Shown here one piece after another: positions 23,292 through 32,023 of a stretch of 43,411 nucleotides of DNA (position 1 is the stretch's first letter; every line of letters begins with the position of its first letter). The notes under the pieces were generated by a model that saw nothing but the letters and a program-made list of their open reading frames with translations, was not told the origin of the DNA and did no database searches. The DNA comes from Candidatus Moraniibacteriota bacterium (GTDB taxonomy: Bacteria; Patescibacteriota; Minisyncoccia; Moranbacterales; UBA2206). Made by a program: the position numbers and the translations under genes. The stretch is from assembly GCA_030679985.1 (NCBI GenBank), contig JAUXSI010000036.1, positions 1-43,411 of the forward strand, read 5' to 3'.

Positions 23292-25328
23292 ATGAAGAAA
23301 CCTTCTAAAATCATCATCGATGTCGTGCCGATCGCCCGGATTCCGCTGTCGCGGAACCAGAGTTTTTCGTATTTGTCGGACGCGGAAATCCCGGCCGGAT
23401 CCTTGGTTTCCGTGCCGCTTTTCCGCCGGGTGACCGAAGGCGTCGTGACCGGTCATCGGCCGGATTTTGAGAGATTGGGCAACATCGAACTCAAAAAAGT
23501 AGCTTCGGTTTTGGAAGAAAATTTCTTGGATAAAAAACAGATCGGGCTGGCGCAATTTATTTCTGATTATTATTTTTCCCCACTGGGAATCGTGCTCAAA
23601 TCGTTCATACCAAAACGCGTCAAGGCGCGGGTCAAAAAGTCAGACCCTAAACCTGTTATGGCTATCTCTGCAGCCGGACCTTTGGGCGGTGCTCGGAAAA
23701 TCATCCTTACTCCGGAGCAAAAAAACGCCATCAAAAAGATAACATCCGCTAATTTAAAATTAAAAATTAAAAATTTAAAATTCTTGCTGTATGGCCCCGC
23801 CGGTTCCGGCAAGACCGAAGTTTATATCGAAGCTGTCAAAAATCTTGAAAAAAATGAACAAGCCTTGATACTTCTGCCGGAACTGGCCCTGACCCCGCAA
23901 GCCATTGAGAGATATGGCGAACATTTTGGGATTGAAAACATCGCGGTGCTGACCAGCAAGATTTCCAAAGGCGAGTATTATCGCCAATGGCAGAAAATCA
24001 AATCCGGCGAAACCAAAATAGTCATCGGCACGCGTATGGCGGTTTTCGCGCCGTTCAAAAAACTCGGATTGATCGTGGTCGATGAAGAACAGGATATGTC
24101 ATACAAGCAGTGGGATATGAATCCGCGCTATGACGCGCGCACGGTCGCCGAAAAACTGGCCGAAATGCACCGAGGCAAAATCGTTTTCGGCTCCGCCACG
24201 CCCAGCATCGAATCATATCAAAAAACGCTTTCCGGAGAATTCGTTTTAATTGAAATCCCCCATCTGAAAATTCCGGGTGCGCCGCAGAAAGATTATGACG
24301 GACCGGAAGTCCTGATCGTGGATTTGAAAAAAGAAAAGTGGGAGAAAAACCATTCCCCCATCTCGCGCAAACTGCGTTCCGAAATCGCCTATGCCTTAAA
24401 AAATAAACTACAAACTATTTTATTTATCAACCGCCAAGGTATGAGCAGTTTTTCCATCTGCTCCGGTTGCAAGACGGTTTTGAAATGTCCGAAGTGCGAA
24501 AAAGCCTTGATTTATGACAATAGCGGAGTATATAAATGCACCAGTTGCACTTACCGGACGTCCATCACCCCGGAGTGCTCCAAGTGCCGCGGCCTCGCCT
24601 TCCAAAATATCGGCTTGGGCACGCAAAAAATCGAACGGGAGATCGCCGGAATGTTCGCGGGCGCGCGGATCGCCCGTATGGATAGCCAAACAATGAAAGT
24701 TTCCGGCGCCCAGGAAAAAATTTACCGTGATTTCGCGGAGGGGGAAATCGATATCCTGATCGGCACCCAAATGCTGACCAAAGGCTGGGACTTGCCGAAT
24801 GTGGCTTTAGTTGGTATAATTGACGCGGATAATATGCTGGCGATTCCCGATTTTTCCGTAAATTCCCGGGCTTTCCAGAACATCATCCAAGTGGCCGGAC
24901 GATCCAATCGCCCGCACGCCAAATTCCGCGGAATGGTCATTATCCAGACGTTCAATCCGCTCCAGGAACTTTTCCGCTTCGCGGCGGAGCGTGATTTCCA
25001 GCGATTTTTTGAAAAAGAAATAAAAGAAAGAAGGGATCTGTCCCTGCCGCCGTTCGGCAAATTGATCAAATTGGTTTTCCAGGATTACGACAAAAAGAAA
25101 GTTTTCCAAGAAGCCGACCGGGTGTACGGGATTTTAGCGGAAATCGACGATATGGCCATTTCCATTTCCGAACCGCAGGACTCTTTCGTTGCCAATGTAC
25201 GCGGCCGCTATCGGAAGCAAATTATCATTAAATTAAAAAATAAGGCTGTCACTGCAGGAGTCAAGGCTATATTATCAAATTTACCCGCTGGCTGGCTCAT
25301 CGATGTCGATCCGATCAGTATAATCTAA
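23292..25328 (+). CDS. priA: Primosomal protein N' (PriA helicase)
   Basis: 678 aa. The N-terminal 3'-DNA-binding domain (FSYLSDAEIPAGSLVSVPLF) is followed by the SF2 helicase with Walker A GPAGSGKTE (168-176), a DEEQ box (DEEH in E. coli), GSATPS, eight zinc-cluster cysteines (CSGCKTVLKCPKC; CTSC; CSKC), GTQML.KG and the QVAGRSNR motif VI. It restarts stalled forks 3'-5'. A short AT-palindromic stretch (23750-23785) encodes NLKLKIKNLKF just before Walker A and looks like an inserted repeat. It heads a plus-strand operon with def 4 bp downstream. Confidence 0.94.
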   Translation: MKKPSKIIIDVVPIARIPLSRNQSFSYLSDAEIPAGSLVSVPLFRRVTEGVVTGHRPDFERLGNIELKKVASVLEENFLDKKQIGLAQFISDYYFSPLGIVLKSFIPKRVKARVKKSDPKPVMAISAAGPLGGARKIILTPEQKNAIKKITSANLKLKIKNLKFLLYGPAGSGKTEVYIEAVKNLEKNEQALILLPELALTPQAIERYGEHFGIENIAVLTSKISKGEYYRQWQKIKSGETKIVIGTRMAVFAPFKKLGLIVVDEEQDMSYKQWDMNPRYDARTVAEKLAEMHRGKIVFGSATPSIESYQKTLSGEFVLIEIPHLKIPGAPQKDYDGPEVLIVDLKKEKWEKNHSPISRKLRSEIAYALKNKLQTILFINRQGMSSFSICSGCKTVLKCPKCEKALIYDNSGVYKCTSCTYRTSITPECSKCRGLAFQNIGLGTQKIEREIAGMFAGARIARMDSQTMKVSGAQEKIYRDFAEGEIDILIGTQMLTKGWDLPNVALVGIIDADNMLAIPDFSVNSRAFQNIIQVAGRSNRPHAKFRGMVIIQTFNPLQELFRFAAERDFQRFFEKEIKERRDLSLPPFGKLIKLVFQDYDKKKVFQEADRVYGILAEIDDMAISISEPQDSFVANVRGRYRKQIIIKLKNKAVTAGVKAILSNLPAGWLIDVDPISII

Positions 25329-25332
25329 AACC

Positions 25333-25797
25333 ATGTCTGAGTTGAAAATAGTCAAATATCCCGATCCCCTCCTCTCAAAAAAAGCGGAGCTTATTACCGA
25401 TGTCAAAAAGCCCGCCATCCGAAAACTCATCGCCGATATGCTGGAAACTATGGAAAAAAACAGCGGCGTCGGGCTGGCCGCGCCGCAAGTCGGAAAATCC
25501 ATACGCCTGTGCGTCATCCGCGTAGACGACGAAACCTACGCTTTGATCAATCCGCGCATCACATTCAAGTCATATCTGAAAGAAGTCTGGGAGGAAGGCT
25601 GCCTTTCCTTTCCTGGCAAATTCATTCCGGTCAAACGGCATAAGAAAGTCCGCGTCAAAGCGCTCGATGAAAACGGCGCAGAGGTGACCATAAAAGCCGA
25701 GGGTCTTCTGTCGCGCGCCCTGCAACACGAAATAGACCACTTGGACGGGACCCTATACATTGAGAAAGAAGTGAAAATCAAAAAGAAAAAGCCTTAA
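25333..25797 (+). CDS. def: Peptide deformylase
   Basis: 154 aa. All three motifs are present: GVGLAAPQ (45-52), EGCLSFPG (Cys90) and HEIDH (His132, Glu133, His136). These bind the catalytic metal that removes the N-formyl group from nascent chains. The C-terminal extension is a short Lys-rich tail (EVKIKKKKP). It starts 4 bp after priA and precedes fmt, the usual def-fmt pairing. Confidence 0.95.
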   Translation: MSELKIVKYPDPLLSKKAELITDVKKPAIRKLIADMLETMEKNSGVGLAAPQVGKSIRLCVIRVDDETYALINPRITFKSYLKEVWEEGCLSFPGKFIPVKRHKKVRVKALDENGAEVTIKAEGLLSRALQHEIDHLDGTLYIEKEVKIKKKKP

Positions 25798-25856
25798 AAA
25801 ATCATAAAGAGCGTTCCTGAAACTGGACTTTTGAACGGTTAACAAATTCGATTATT

Positions 25857-26819
25857 ATGCCAGAAAACAAAAAAAATCTACGCGTGGTTTTTATGGGTAC
25901 TCCGGAATTTTCCGCCACGATCCTAACCGCGCTTATCGATGACGGTTACGGCATCGTCGGCGTTTTCACCCAGTCAGACAAAAAAGTCGGCCGTAAACAG
26001 ATCTTGGAAAAATCCCCCGTGAGGATAGTGGCGGAAAAAAACGGGATTCCGGTTTTCACTCCCGCCAAACTTCACGCGGAAGCCGTCGAAGAATTGCGAT
26101 CGTTGAAGCCGGATTTGATCATATTGGTGGCTTATGGGAAAATATTGCCGCAAGCCGTGCTGGATCTGCCCAGGCTCGGCGCGATCAATATCCATCCGTC
26201 GCTTTTGCCGAAATTTCGCGGTCCCTCCCCTATCCAGAATGCATTATTAGCCGGAGAAAAAATCACCGGCACGACCATAATGCTGATGGATGCCGGCATT
26301 GATACGGGTGATATTTTGCGACAAAAAGAAATTGCGATCAATCCGGACGAGACCTATGTCGAATTAGCCGAAAAACTATCCGGTTTTTCCGCCGAATTGC
26401 TATTGGAAACCTTGGACGGGTTTTTAGCCGGCAAAATAGTCCCGCAAAAACAGGACGGGACCTCGGCCTCCTATTGCAAATTAATCAAAAAAACCGACGG
26501 GCAAATCGATTGGGAGGATACTGCGAAGAATATTTACAATAAATATCGCGCCTTTGCCGCTTGGCCGGGTATTTTCACCTCTTGGAACGCTGACGGGCAA
26601 GCCAAACGCATCCAGCTGAAAAAAATCACCCTGATCGGCGACGATCCCGCGGATCGCCGTCAGCCAGGCGAGATTTTCCGGCAGGATAATTCGATCCACG
26701 TCCGGACAGCGGACGGAGCAATCGGACTTGCGGAGATACAACTGGAAGGGAAGCCGGCCGTCAAGGCGGTCGACTTCATCAATGGCTATAAAAATTTTAT
26801 CGGCAGCAAACTAAACTGA
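25857..26819 (+). CDS. fmt: Methionyl-tRNA formyltransferase
   Basis: 320 aa. The catalytic trio N-H-D is visible: Asn111 and His113 in INIHPSLLPKFRGPSPIQ and Asp149 in LMDAGIDTGDIL. The N-terminal VVFMGTPEFS and the C-terminal OB-like domain (DWEDTAKNIYNKYRAFAAWP) are standard. It formylates initiator Met-tRNA using 10-formyl-THF, matching the neighbouring deformylase. The rhodanese gene starts one base after its stop. Confidence 0.95.
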   Translation: MPENKKNLRVVFMGTPEFSATILTALIDDGYGIVGVFTQSDKKVGRKQILEKSPVRIVAEKNGIPVFTPAKLHAEAVEELRSLKPDLIILVAYGKILPQAVLDLPRLGAINIHPSLLPKFRGPSPIQNALLAGEKITGTTIMLMDAGIDTGDILRQKEIAINPDETYVELAEKLSGFSAELLLETLDGFLAGKIVPQKQDGTSASYCKLIKKTDGQIDWEDTAKNIYNKYRAFAAWPGIFTSWNADGQAKRIQLKKITLIGDDPADRRQPGEIFRQDNSIHVRTADGAIGLAEIQLEGKPAVKAVDFINGYKNFIGSKLN

Positions 26820-26820
26820 T

Positions 26821-27648
26821 ATGATGCAAGAAAAAGCGAGAAACAATGCCATAGCTCTGTCCATCGGATTTTTTTTGATCGCTCTGATCACCCTTGCGAC
26901 TATTTTCCGTCCGTCTCCGAAAATTAAAAGCCCCGATTCCGGAAGCGCGGCCCGGCAAAGCGACCTCATAGGAAAATTAGACGCCGCTCCGAAAATCTCC
27001 AACGGCGAACTGTCCAAAAAGATCCAGCGGAAAGAAAAGATGACGCTGATAGATATCCGCTCCGAAATCGAATATGCCCGCGAACATTTGCTGGATTCGC
27101 AAAATATCCCGCTAGCGGAGATCAATGAGGCGCTCAATATATTGGATAAGCACGCAACCTACGTATTGATCGGCGCCGATGGCATATCCGAACCGGTCGC
27201 GACGGTGCTGGACGACCTGTCGGACAATGGCTTTGAAAATATGTTTTACCTTGAAGGCGGATTTTCCGCTTGGAAAGACGGCTATTACCCGACGATTTCC
27301 GAAGGCGATCCGAACCGGTTTACCGACCAATCCAAAGTAAATTATATCCAGACTGACGCATTAAAAGAACTGGCCGGTTCGGGAAAAAACCTGCTAATTA
27401 TCGACGTCAGGAAAAGCGACCGGTTCAACGAGGGACACCTGGACGGATCTATAAACATCTTCCTGGACGATCTGGAAAAGAGAAGAAAAGATATCCCGTT
27501 CGGAAAACAAATAATCCTTTGCGATGACAACGGACTAGGAGCCTTCAAGGCGGCCGTCAGGCTGTCCGATATGGGATTTTACAACGTCCTCACGTTTTCG
27601 GACGGATTGGATAACTGGAAAAAGAAAGGCTATCCGATCGTGAAATAG
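26821..27648 (+). CDS. Membrane-anchored tandem rhodanese protein
   Basis: 275 aa: an N-terminal TM (about 10-27), a linker, and two rhodanese domains. In the first (LIDIRSEIEYAREHLLDSQN…YVLIGADGISEP) the catalytic cysteine position holds no Cys. The second (LLIIDVRKSDRFNEGHLDGS…IILCDDNGLGAFKAA) keeps a Cys in the active loop. So one domain is probably structural and one may carry persulfide or phosphate chemistry outside the membrane. Coupled to fmt (1-bp gap), although the functions look unrelated. Confidence 0.85.
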   Translation: MMQEKARNNAIALSIGFFLIALITLATIFRPSPKIKSPDSGSAARQSDLIGKLDAAPKISNGELSKKIQRKEKMTLIDIRSEIEYAREHLLDSQNIPLAEINEALNILDKHATYVLIGADGISEPVATVLDDLSDNGFENMFYLEGGFSAWKDGYYPTISEGDPNRFTDQSKVNYIQTDALKELAGSGKNLLIIDVRKSDRFNEGHLDGSINIFLDDLEKRRKDIPFGKQIILCDDNGLGAFKAAVRLSDMGFYNVLTFSDGLDNWKKKGYPIVK

Positions 27649-27691
27649 GGTTTGCGAAAAAGCCAGTCCGAAGATGCTTTCGACATATCCG

Positions 27692-28396
27692 TCAACTGGT
27701 CCTGCTAACCGGGTTTTTCGCGATATACGAATACAATACCAAGGCCTGGGAAGCTAGATATTTTATTATCTCCTGGTTGTTATTATCGCGACCCTGGAAC
27801 GCGTCAAAAGACCTTATGATCAGGTAACTCTTTATGTCATCGATAGTTTCATGCGAACGGAAGACGATGTAGTCGCCCGATTGCTTTATGAAAATATTTT
27901 CCCCCATCAAAAACAGATCCGGCTTCTGTTCGGGTGAACCGCACTTGTCGTTATGGCAGACATGCTTGATGATTTCATTGGTCCTGACATTAAAAAAAAC
28001 CAGGGTGGCGCATTCCGCCTTAAGGAGAAAAGTGGCCGACTCCGTAATTGAATGATATATCTCTTTTTCGCGCTTCTCATTCAGATTCGTCCGTTCGGAC
28101 AGGCCCATTCCGATCTGCATCAAAAGATCCATCTTGCGGTTTATCTCGCCGATATAGCTGTACGATTCGATCAAATCCCGCGCTGTCTGCTGCAACCTGC
28201 GCTGTTCCCGCTTTTTTTCCTTCTCTTGGACGGCCAATTGGTGTTCCTTCAGGATAAAAAACAGGAATCCGAGCATTCCCAAGAGAAATATCGCCAGCTC
28301 TTCGATCCGTTCATGCGGTATGCCGAAATAATCCTCGCGGAAAATGTCCGGAATCATTACGGCGATTATGAATATAGCTAGATATAACCAATACAT
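27692..28396 (-). CDS. Membrane protein with coiled coil and GAF-like domain
   Basis: 234 aa: two N-terminal TM helices (about 2-17 and 33-49), a basic coiled coil (KEHQLAVQEKEKKREQRRLQ), then about 150 residues resembling a GAF sensor (LMQIGMGLSERTNLNEKREK, SATFLLKAECATLVFFNVRT, ending YLASQALVLYSYIA). There is no histidine kinase or output domain, so it would have to signal through a partner. It converges on the rhodanese gene; its stop is 44 bp away. Confidence 0.7.
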   Translation of the reverse strand: MYWLYLAIFIIAVMIPDIFREDYFGIPHERIEELAIFLLGMLGFLFFILKEHQLAVQEKEKKREQRRLQQTARDLIESYSYIGEINRKMDLLMQIGMGLSERTNLNEKREKEIYHSITESATFLLKAECATLVFFNVRTNEIIKHVCHNDKCGSPEQKPDLFLMGENIFIKQSGDYIVFRSHETIDDIKSYLIIRSFDAFQGRDNNNQEIIKYLASQALVLYSYIAKNPVSRTS

Positions 28397-28410
28397 AGGT
28401 TTTTTTAAGA

Positions 28411-28638
28411 TTAACGGAAGCCTGCGTCCGGTTCCTTGCTTTTGTCGATTATGACCTTGCGCTTATTGGAGAAAAAGAAAAGGTATAATATTTCCAATAT
28501 CCCGGCCGTGTTAAGCAGTAGCAGGATGACAAACCAAATCCCTTCGCCGCGCCGCGCCGATTTCCAAAGTGCGAAACCCTTCCAAGGTATCGACCAGACG
28601 ACAATCGCGATTAAGATAAAAAACAACTTATTTTCCAT
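28411..28638 (-). CDS. DUF5652-like two-TM protein
   Basis: 75 aa with two TM helices and a basic C-terminus. WSIPWKGFALWKSARRGEG and WFVILLLLNTAGILEILYLF fit the pattern I recall for DUF5652 (WKG.ALW..A......WF...L..NT.GILEI.Y), a family seen largely in CPR. Function unknown. It lies between obg and the GAF-like gene on one strand, with a 14-bp gap to the latter. Confidence 0.75.
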   Translation of the reverse strand: MENKLFFILIAIVVWSIPWKGFALWKSARRGEGIWFVILLLLNTAGILEILYLFFFSNKRKVIIDKSKEPDAGFR

Positions 28639-28689
28639 TCCGATTTTTCCTTAATGGTTACGTTTATATTTTATCATTAAAAACGGTTT

Positions 28690-29655
28690 TTATGAATTTT
28701 TTCCGGCCAGCGCGAGAAAGACCTGGCGGATTTTTTGCAAACTGTCCCAATCATGGATCGAGACCGTTTCGACATCCGGATTGATCCGGCTGATCGCTTT
28801 GATTTTTTCAGCTATCGCATTTTCATCAAGCAGATCGGCCTTGGTCAAAAGAATCATTTCTTTCTTGGTCAGCAACTCCTGGTCATAATCCCCCAATTCT
28901 TTGCGGATGGTCGCATAATCCTTTTGCGGATCCTCCGACTCGAGTGAAATGCAATGCACCAAAGCCTTGGTCCGTTTGATATGCTTGAGAAATTTTATGC
29001 CTAATCCCCTGCCCTTGGACGCGCCTTCGATAAGGCCTGGTATGTCGGCGATTATGATGCCGTCCATAGCTCCCAAATTAGGCTCCAGGGTCGTAAATTC
29101 ATAATTAGCCACCTTGGCATCCGCCTTGGTCAATTCATTGAGAAGACTGGACTTGCCGATATTGGGCAACCCGACCAGTCCGATATCCGCGATCAACCGG
29201 AGCTCGATCATAAACTCAAATTCCTCCCCCAGCTTCCCATCTTCATGTTCTTCCGGGGACGTGTTTATCGGCGAACGAAAACAGAAATTTCCGCGTCCGC
29301 CGATACCGCCCTCCGCCACCCGTATCGGCTTGCCGACTTCCGACACGTCGATATCCTCGCCCGTATTCAAATTATGCAAAACCGAACCGATCGGCACAGT
29401 CAGGACTATGTCTTCGCCACTGTGGCCGTCTGAATTATCCGACCGGCCATCCTTGCCGTTGCCGGCATAATGCTTAGGCTTGTTTTTATACTTGTTTAAA
29501 GCTGACAAATTCGAAACGCCTTGGAAATAGACATCCCCGCCCTTGCCGCCGGTTCCGCCGGTCGGGCCAAGGCTCATCTTAGTCTTATTGAAAGCCACGA
29601 CACCGTTTCCGCCCCGTCCGGCAAAAATTTTGATTTTTACTTCATCAGTTAACAT
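28690..29655 (-). CDS. obg: Obg-family GTPase
   Basis: 321 aa. The glycine-rich Obg fold leads (GRGGNGVVAFNKTKMSLGPT, GGTGGKGGDV), followed by the G domain: GLPNIGKSS (G1), DIPGLIEGAS (G3) and LTKADL (G4, a TKxD variant of NKxD). It stops right after the G domain, so the C-terminal OCT domain is missing, as in many short Obg forms. Role: late 50S assembly and stress control. A 43-bp AT-rich repeat lies 5 bp before its ATG. Confidence 0.94.
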   Translation of the reverse strand: MLTDEVKIKIFAGRGGNGVVAFNKTKMSLGPTGGTGGKGGDVYFQGVSNLSALNKYKNKPKHYAGNGKDGRSDNSDGHSGEDIVLTVPIGSVLHNLNTGEDIDVSEVGKPIRVAEGGIGGRGNFCFRSPINTSPEEHEDGKLGEEFEFMIELRLIADIGLVGLPNIGKSSLLNELTKADAKVANYEFTTLEPNLGAMDGIIIADIPGLIEGASKGRGLGIKFLKHIKRTKALVHCISLESEDPQKDYATIRKELGDYDQELLTKKEMILLTKADLLDENAIAEKIKAISRINPDVETVSIHDWDSLQKIRQVFLALAGKNS

Positions 29656-29659
29656 AAAT

Positions 29660-29702
29660 TCTACGAATTACGAATAAAATACAAATTTACAAATATACGA
29701 AA
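29660..29702. repeat. AT-rich intergenic repeat, copy 1
   Basis: TCTACGAATTACGAAT, a short spacer, then ACAAATTTACAAATATACG. Nearly the same sequence occurs at 42899-42940, in both cases 5 bp upstream of a minus-strand ATG (obg, porB). Confidence 0.6.
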
Positions 29703-29706
29703 TTTT

Positions 29707-30429
29707 CTAATCATTTTTAACTCCGAGGTTTGCGAGAAATTCCTCCAGTTCATCGCCCGACAGCCGCCTTTTTTGTCCCGGACGGTTGGTCAGTTTTACG
29801 TTCATGATCCGCACCCTTTTCAGATCGAGCACCGCATAGCCCAGAGCGGTGCACATTCGGCGGATCTGGTGCTTCTTGCCTTCCGTCAGGACGATCTTGA
29901 AAATGTAGTCATCCAGCTTCTCAACGACGCACTCCTTGGTCGTAAAATCTTCCAACTTGATCCCGCGGCGCATATGTTTTAGAAATTGGTTTTTTATCGG
30001 CTTGTCCACCGCGACCACATACTCCTTCTCGTGGCCATATTCCGGACTGAGCAATTTTTCAGTGACCCGCCCGTCGTTAGTCAGGATAATCAACCCATGG
30101 GAAGCCATATCGAGCCGTCCGACCGGAAAAACATCGGCAGCGGCATCCGTGGCTTGACGGATATCTTTTTGTCCCGCTTCCGGCGTGTGCGTCACGATGC
30201 CGATAGGCTTGTAATAGGCGTAATATTCATATTTTTTAAGCGCGTTTTTCAATTTTTTATCAACCGCCACTACATCATTTTCATTGACTCTATCCCCCAA
30301 AACAGCCACTCTTCCATTGATTTTGACCATTCCTTTCCCGATCAATACATCCGCTTCACGCCGACTGCAAAAACCCCGCGTTTTAGACAGGTAACGGTTG
30401 ATGCGCATTGGATAGGTCAGATTTTCCAT
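29707..30429 (-). CDS. 16S/23S rRNA pseudouridine synthase (RsuA/RluB/E/F family)
   Basis: 240 aa from Met at 30429. The frame opens further to a GTG at 30471, but the promoter -10 lies in that stretch, so the longer start is rejected. It has an N-terminal S4 domain (RINRYLSKTRGFCSRREADV), the catalytic Asp in GRLDMASHGLIILTNDG, and the KKHQIRRMCTALGY motif. Members isomerise a specific uridine in rRNA; S4 plus overall length fits the RluF/RluB group but the target is not certain. Confidence 0.92.
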   Translation of the reverse strand: MENLTYPMRINRYLSKTRGFCSRREADVLIGKGMVKINGRVAVLGDRVNENDVVAVDKKLKNALKKYEYYAYYKPIGIVTHTPEAGQKDIRQATDAAADVFPVGRLDMASHGLIILTNDGRVTEKLLSPEYGHEKEYVVAVDKPIKNQFLKHMRRGIKLEDFTTKECVVEKLDDYIFKIVLTEGKKHQIRRMCTALGYAVLDLKRVRIMNVKLTNRPGQKRRLSGDELEEFLANLGVKND

Positions 30430-30453
30430 AATTAAATGGCTTAGACTTTTTGG

Positions 30454-30488
30454 ACTATAACTATACCACACTATTTTTATTTTTGCAA
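30454..30488 (-). promoter_or_regulatory. Promoter of the pseudouridine synthase gene
   Basis: Minus strand: TTGCAA (30488-30483), a 17-nt spacer, and TATAGT (30465-30460) preceded by TGG (extended -10); a second TATAGT follows at once. Start near 30453 gives a leader of about 24 nt to the ATG at 30429. Confidence 0.7.
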
Positions 30489-30568
30489 GGGCATTCGGCC
30501 GACCCGCCTAATTGCGTCTTTTTACGGCCGGATCGCTCTCGCTAGTAACATTTTTCCACCCGATGGTG

Positions 30569-30574
30569 TATAAT
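30569..30574 (+). promoter_or_regulatory. -10 box for the metallophosphoesterase gene
   Basis: A perfect TATAAT preceded by GGTG. The -35 region (AACATT) is poor. Start near 30581 places the true start codon at ATG 30601 rather than the upstream TTG at 30577. Confidence 0.55.
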
Positions 30575-30600
30575 GATTGCAACCAAGTTTTGACACCCTT

Positions 30601-31662
30601 ATGAAAATATTTTTGCGTACATTCATCATCCTCGGATTCGCCGCCGGACTGATCGGAGGGTATTTATTGACAGTGCAGGACAAATCCTACGCCCTTTCTG
30701 ACCTGCTCGGACAAAAAACAGCCATCCTGCCCAAAGCCGGATTGCCGGCGACACCTTCGCAAACCGCGCCGGCCATCCAAACTGATTCTCCTGCAACATC
30801 CACGCCAACCGAAACTACGGACCCAAAACCTGTTCCGGCTGATCCGGCCGCGCCGACCGGTTTTTCTTTCGCTGTCATCGGCGACACGCAAAGGTTTGAT
30901 CCAAAAAATCCCACCGGCGGATTACAACAAGCTGTCCAATCCATCGCGGGAAAAAACGTTTCTTTCCTGATGACCAGCGGCGATCTGCTTTCCAGCTGCG
31001 ACGGCAAAGACAAGTGCCGGGACAATTTGCAGCAATGGAAAAACATCCTGGAACCGATCAATGCCAAAACATACGCGGTGATGGGAAACCACGACCGGAC
31101 CGGCCGCAGCAAAGCCGACCGCCTCTGGCAGGATTTTTTCGACCTGCCGAAAAACGGACCGGCTGGATTCGAGGAATTGGTCTATTCATTCGATTTTGAA
31201 AATACCCACGTCGTCGTTTTGAATTGCGAAAAACCCGACGAAAACGCTTTGGGACGGGAACAGCTCAATTGGCTCAAGTCCGACCTCGCCCGCAATAAGC
31301 AAGAGCATACTTTGGTATTTTTTCACGCACCCGCCTATCCGGTCAGCTCCAAGCAAGGCGAAAGTCTCGATACGAATCCGGACGATCGCGATGAATTGTG
31401 GCGCATCCTCCAGTCCCACCAGGTGGACGCGGTATTCAACGGACACGAGCATATCCACAGCCGCCGGAAAATCGGCACGATCCATCAATTCGTATTCGGC
31501 AATACCGACTCGTTCGACCATGACCTGCCCGAACCGGATGTGGCGGATTATTCCTATCGCGGAAAAAGTTTCGGCCTCGTGACCATCCAAGGCGCCGTCG
31601 TGAAAGTCGATGCCTACGCGGTTGACGGGACACTCCTGGATTCATTCGAACTGCCACGATAG
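30601..31662 (+). CDS. Secreted calcineurin-like metallophosphoesterase
   Basis: 353 aa. An N-terminal signal or anchor helix (MKIFLRTFIILGFAAGLIGG) is followed by a Pro/Thr/Ala-rich linker (about 45-85), then the metallophosphoesterase domain with all metal motifs: GDTQ, SGDLL, GNHDR, FFHAPAY and GHEHIHSRR. The linker suggests attachment at the outer face of the membrane with the enzyme extended into the wall. The substrate (nucleotide, phosphoester or phosphoprotein) is not predictable. It is divergently transcribed from the pseudouridine synthase gene. Confidence 0.9.
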   Translation: MKIFLRTFIILGFAAGLIGGYLLTVQDKSYALSDLLGQKTAILPKAGLPATPSQTAPAIQTDSPATSTPTETTDPKPVPADPAAPTGFSFAVIGDTQRFDPKNPTGGLQQAVQSIAGKNVSFLMTSGDLLSSCDGKDKCRDNLQQWKNILEPINAKTYAVMGNHDRTGRSKADRLWQDFFDLPKNGPAGFEELVYSFDFENTHVVVLNCEKPDENALGREQLNWLKSDLARNKQEHTLVFFHAPAYPVSSKQGESLDTNPDDRDELWRILQSHQVDAVFNGHEHIHSRRKIGTIHQFVFGNTDSFDHDLPEPDVADYSYRGKSFGLVTIQGAVVKVDAYAVDGTLLDSFELPR

Positions 31663-31738
31663 CCCTTTTGCTCCGTGATAAGCGCGGAGGTTGATTTTTT
31701 TGCCGGCTTGATATACGATATATAGGAATTAAACTTAT

Positions 31739-31810
31739 TGGGGAGTAGCCAAGCGGTAAGGCACAAGGTTCTGGTCCTTGGATGCGGGGGTTCGAATCCC
31801 TCCTCCCCAA
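31739..31810 (+). tRNA. tRNA-Gln (CUG)
   Basis: Cloverleaf: acceptor TGGGGAG/CTCCCCA, D arm GCC...GGC, anticodon stem CAAGG/CCTTG with loop TTCTGGT (anticodon CTG), T arm GGGGG-TTCGAAT-CCCTC, discriminator A. CCA is not encoded. A strong terminator follows. The last 18 bases around the 3' end recur at 32001-32018. Confidence 0.95.
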
Positions 31811-31817
31811 CTAATTG

Positions 31818-31859
31818 AATTTAAAAGCGCCCCTCAAATGGCGCTTTTAAATTTTATTT
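31818..31859 (+). terminator. Terminator after tRNA-Gln
   Basis: Perfect 14-bp arms AATTTAAAAGCGCC (31818-31831) and GGCGCTTTTAAATT (31840-31853), an 8-nt loop, then a T-rich tail. It starts 7 bp after the tRNA. Confidence 0.85.
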
Positions 31860-31862
31860 ATT

Positions 31863-32018
31863 TTGAGAGGGATTCGAACGGGCAGAAGCAAGCTAGAAAA
31901 TTTACGAAGGAATTTTCGCAGCGAGCGTCGGCAAATTCGAGTGAGCGAGGATTTGACGCTGCCCAGGGCAACGAGTCCGAACTTGTGAGGACGAGGCGGA
32001 AATCCCTCCTCCCCAACT
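31863..32018. repeat. Structured element ending in a copy of the tRNA-Gln 3' end
   Basis: It begins GAGAGGGATTCGAAC (reverse complement of the tRNA T arm) and ends AATCCCTCCTCCCCAACT (32001-32018), an exact copy of the tRNA 3' end and next bases (31795-31812). Inside are nested inverted repeats: GAAAATT/AATTTTC, GCAGCG/CGCTGC with CAAAT/ATTTG, and GGGCAG/CTGCCC. It is GC-richer than its neighbours. It could be the scar of an integrated element (att-type repeat), a decayed second tRNA unit, or a structured RNA. A second terminator follows it. Confidence 0.55.
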
Positions 32019-32023
32019 GATAC

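Noticed and set aside
27653-27721. GCGAAAAA/TTTTTCGC inverted repeat between the convergent rhodanese and GAF-like genes as a terminator
   Set aside because: The arms are 53 nt apart, one lies inside the GAF-like coding end, and no compact stem forms.
31863-32018. A second functional tRNA downstream of tRNA-Gln
   Set aside because: Only the 3' end and an inverted T arm are present; no acceptor, D or anticodon arm forms.
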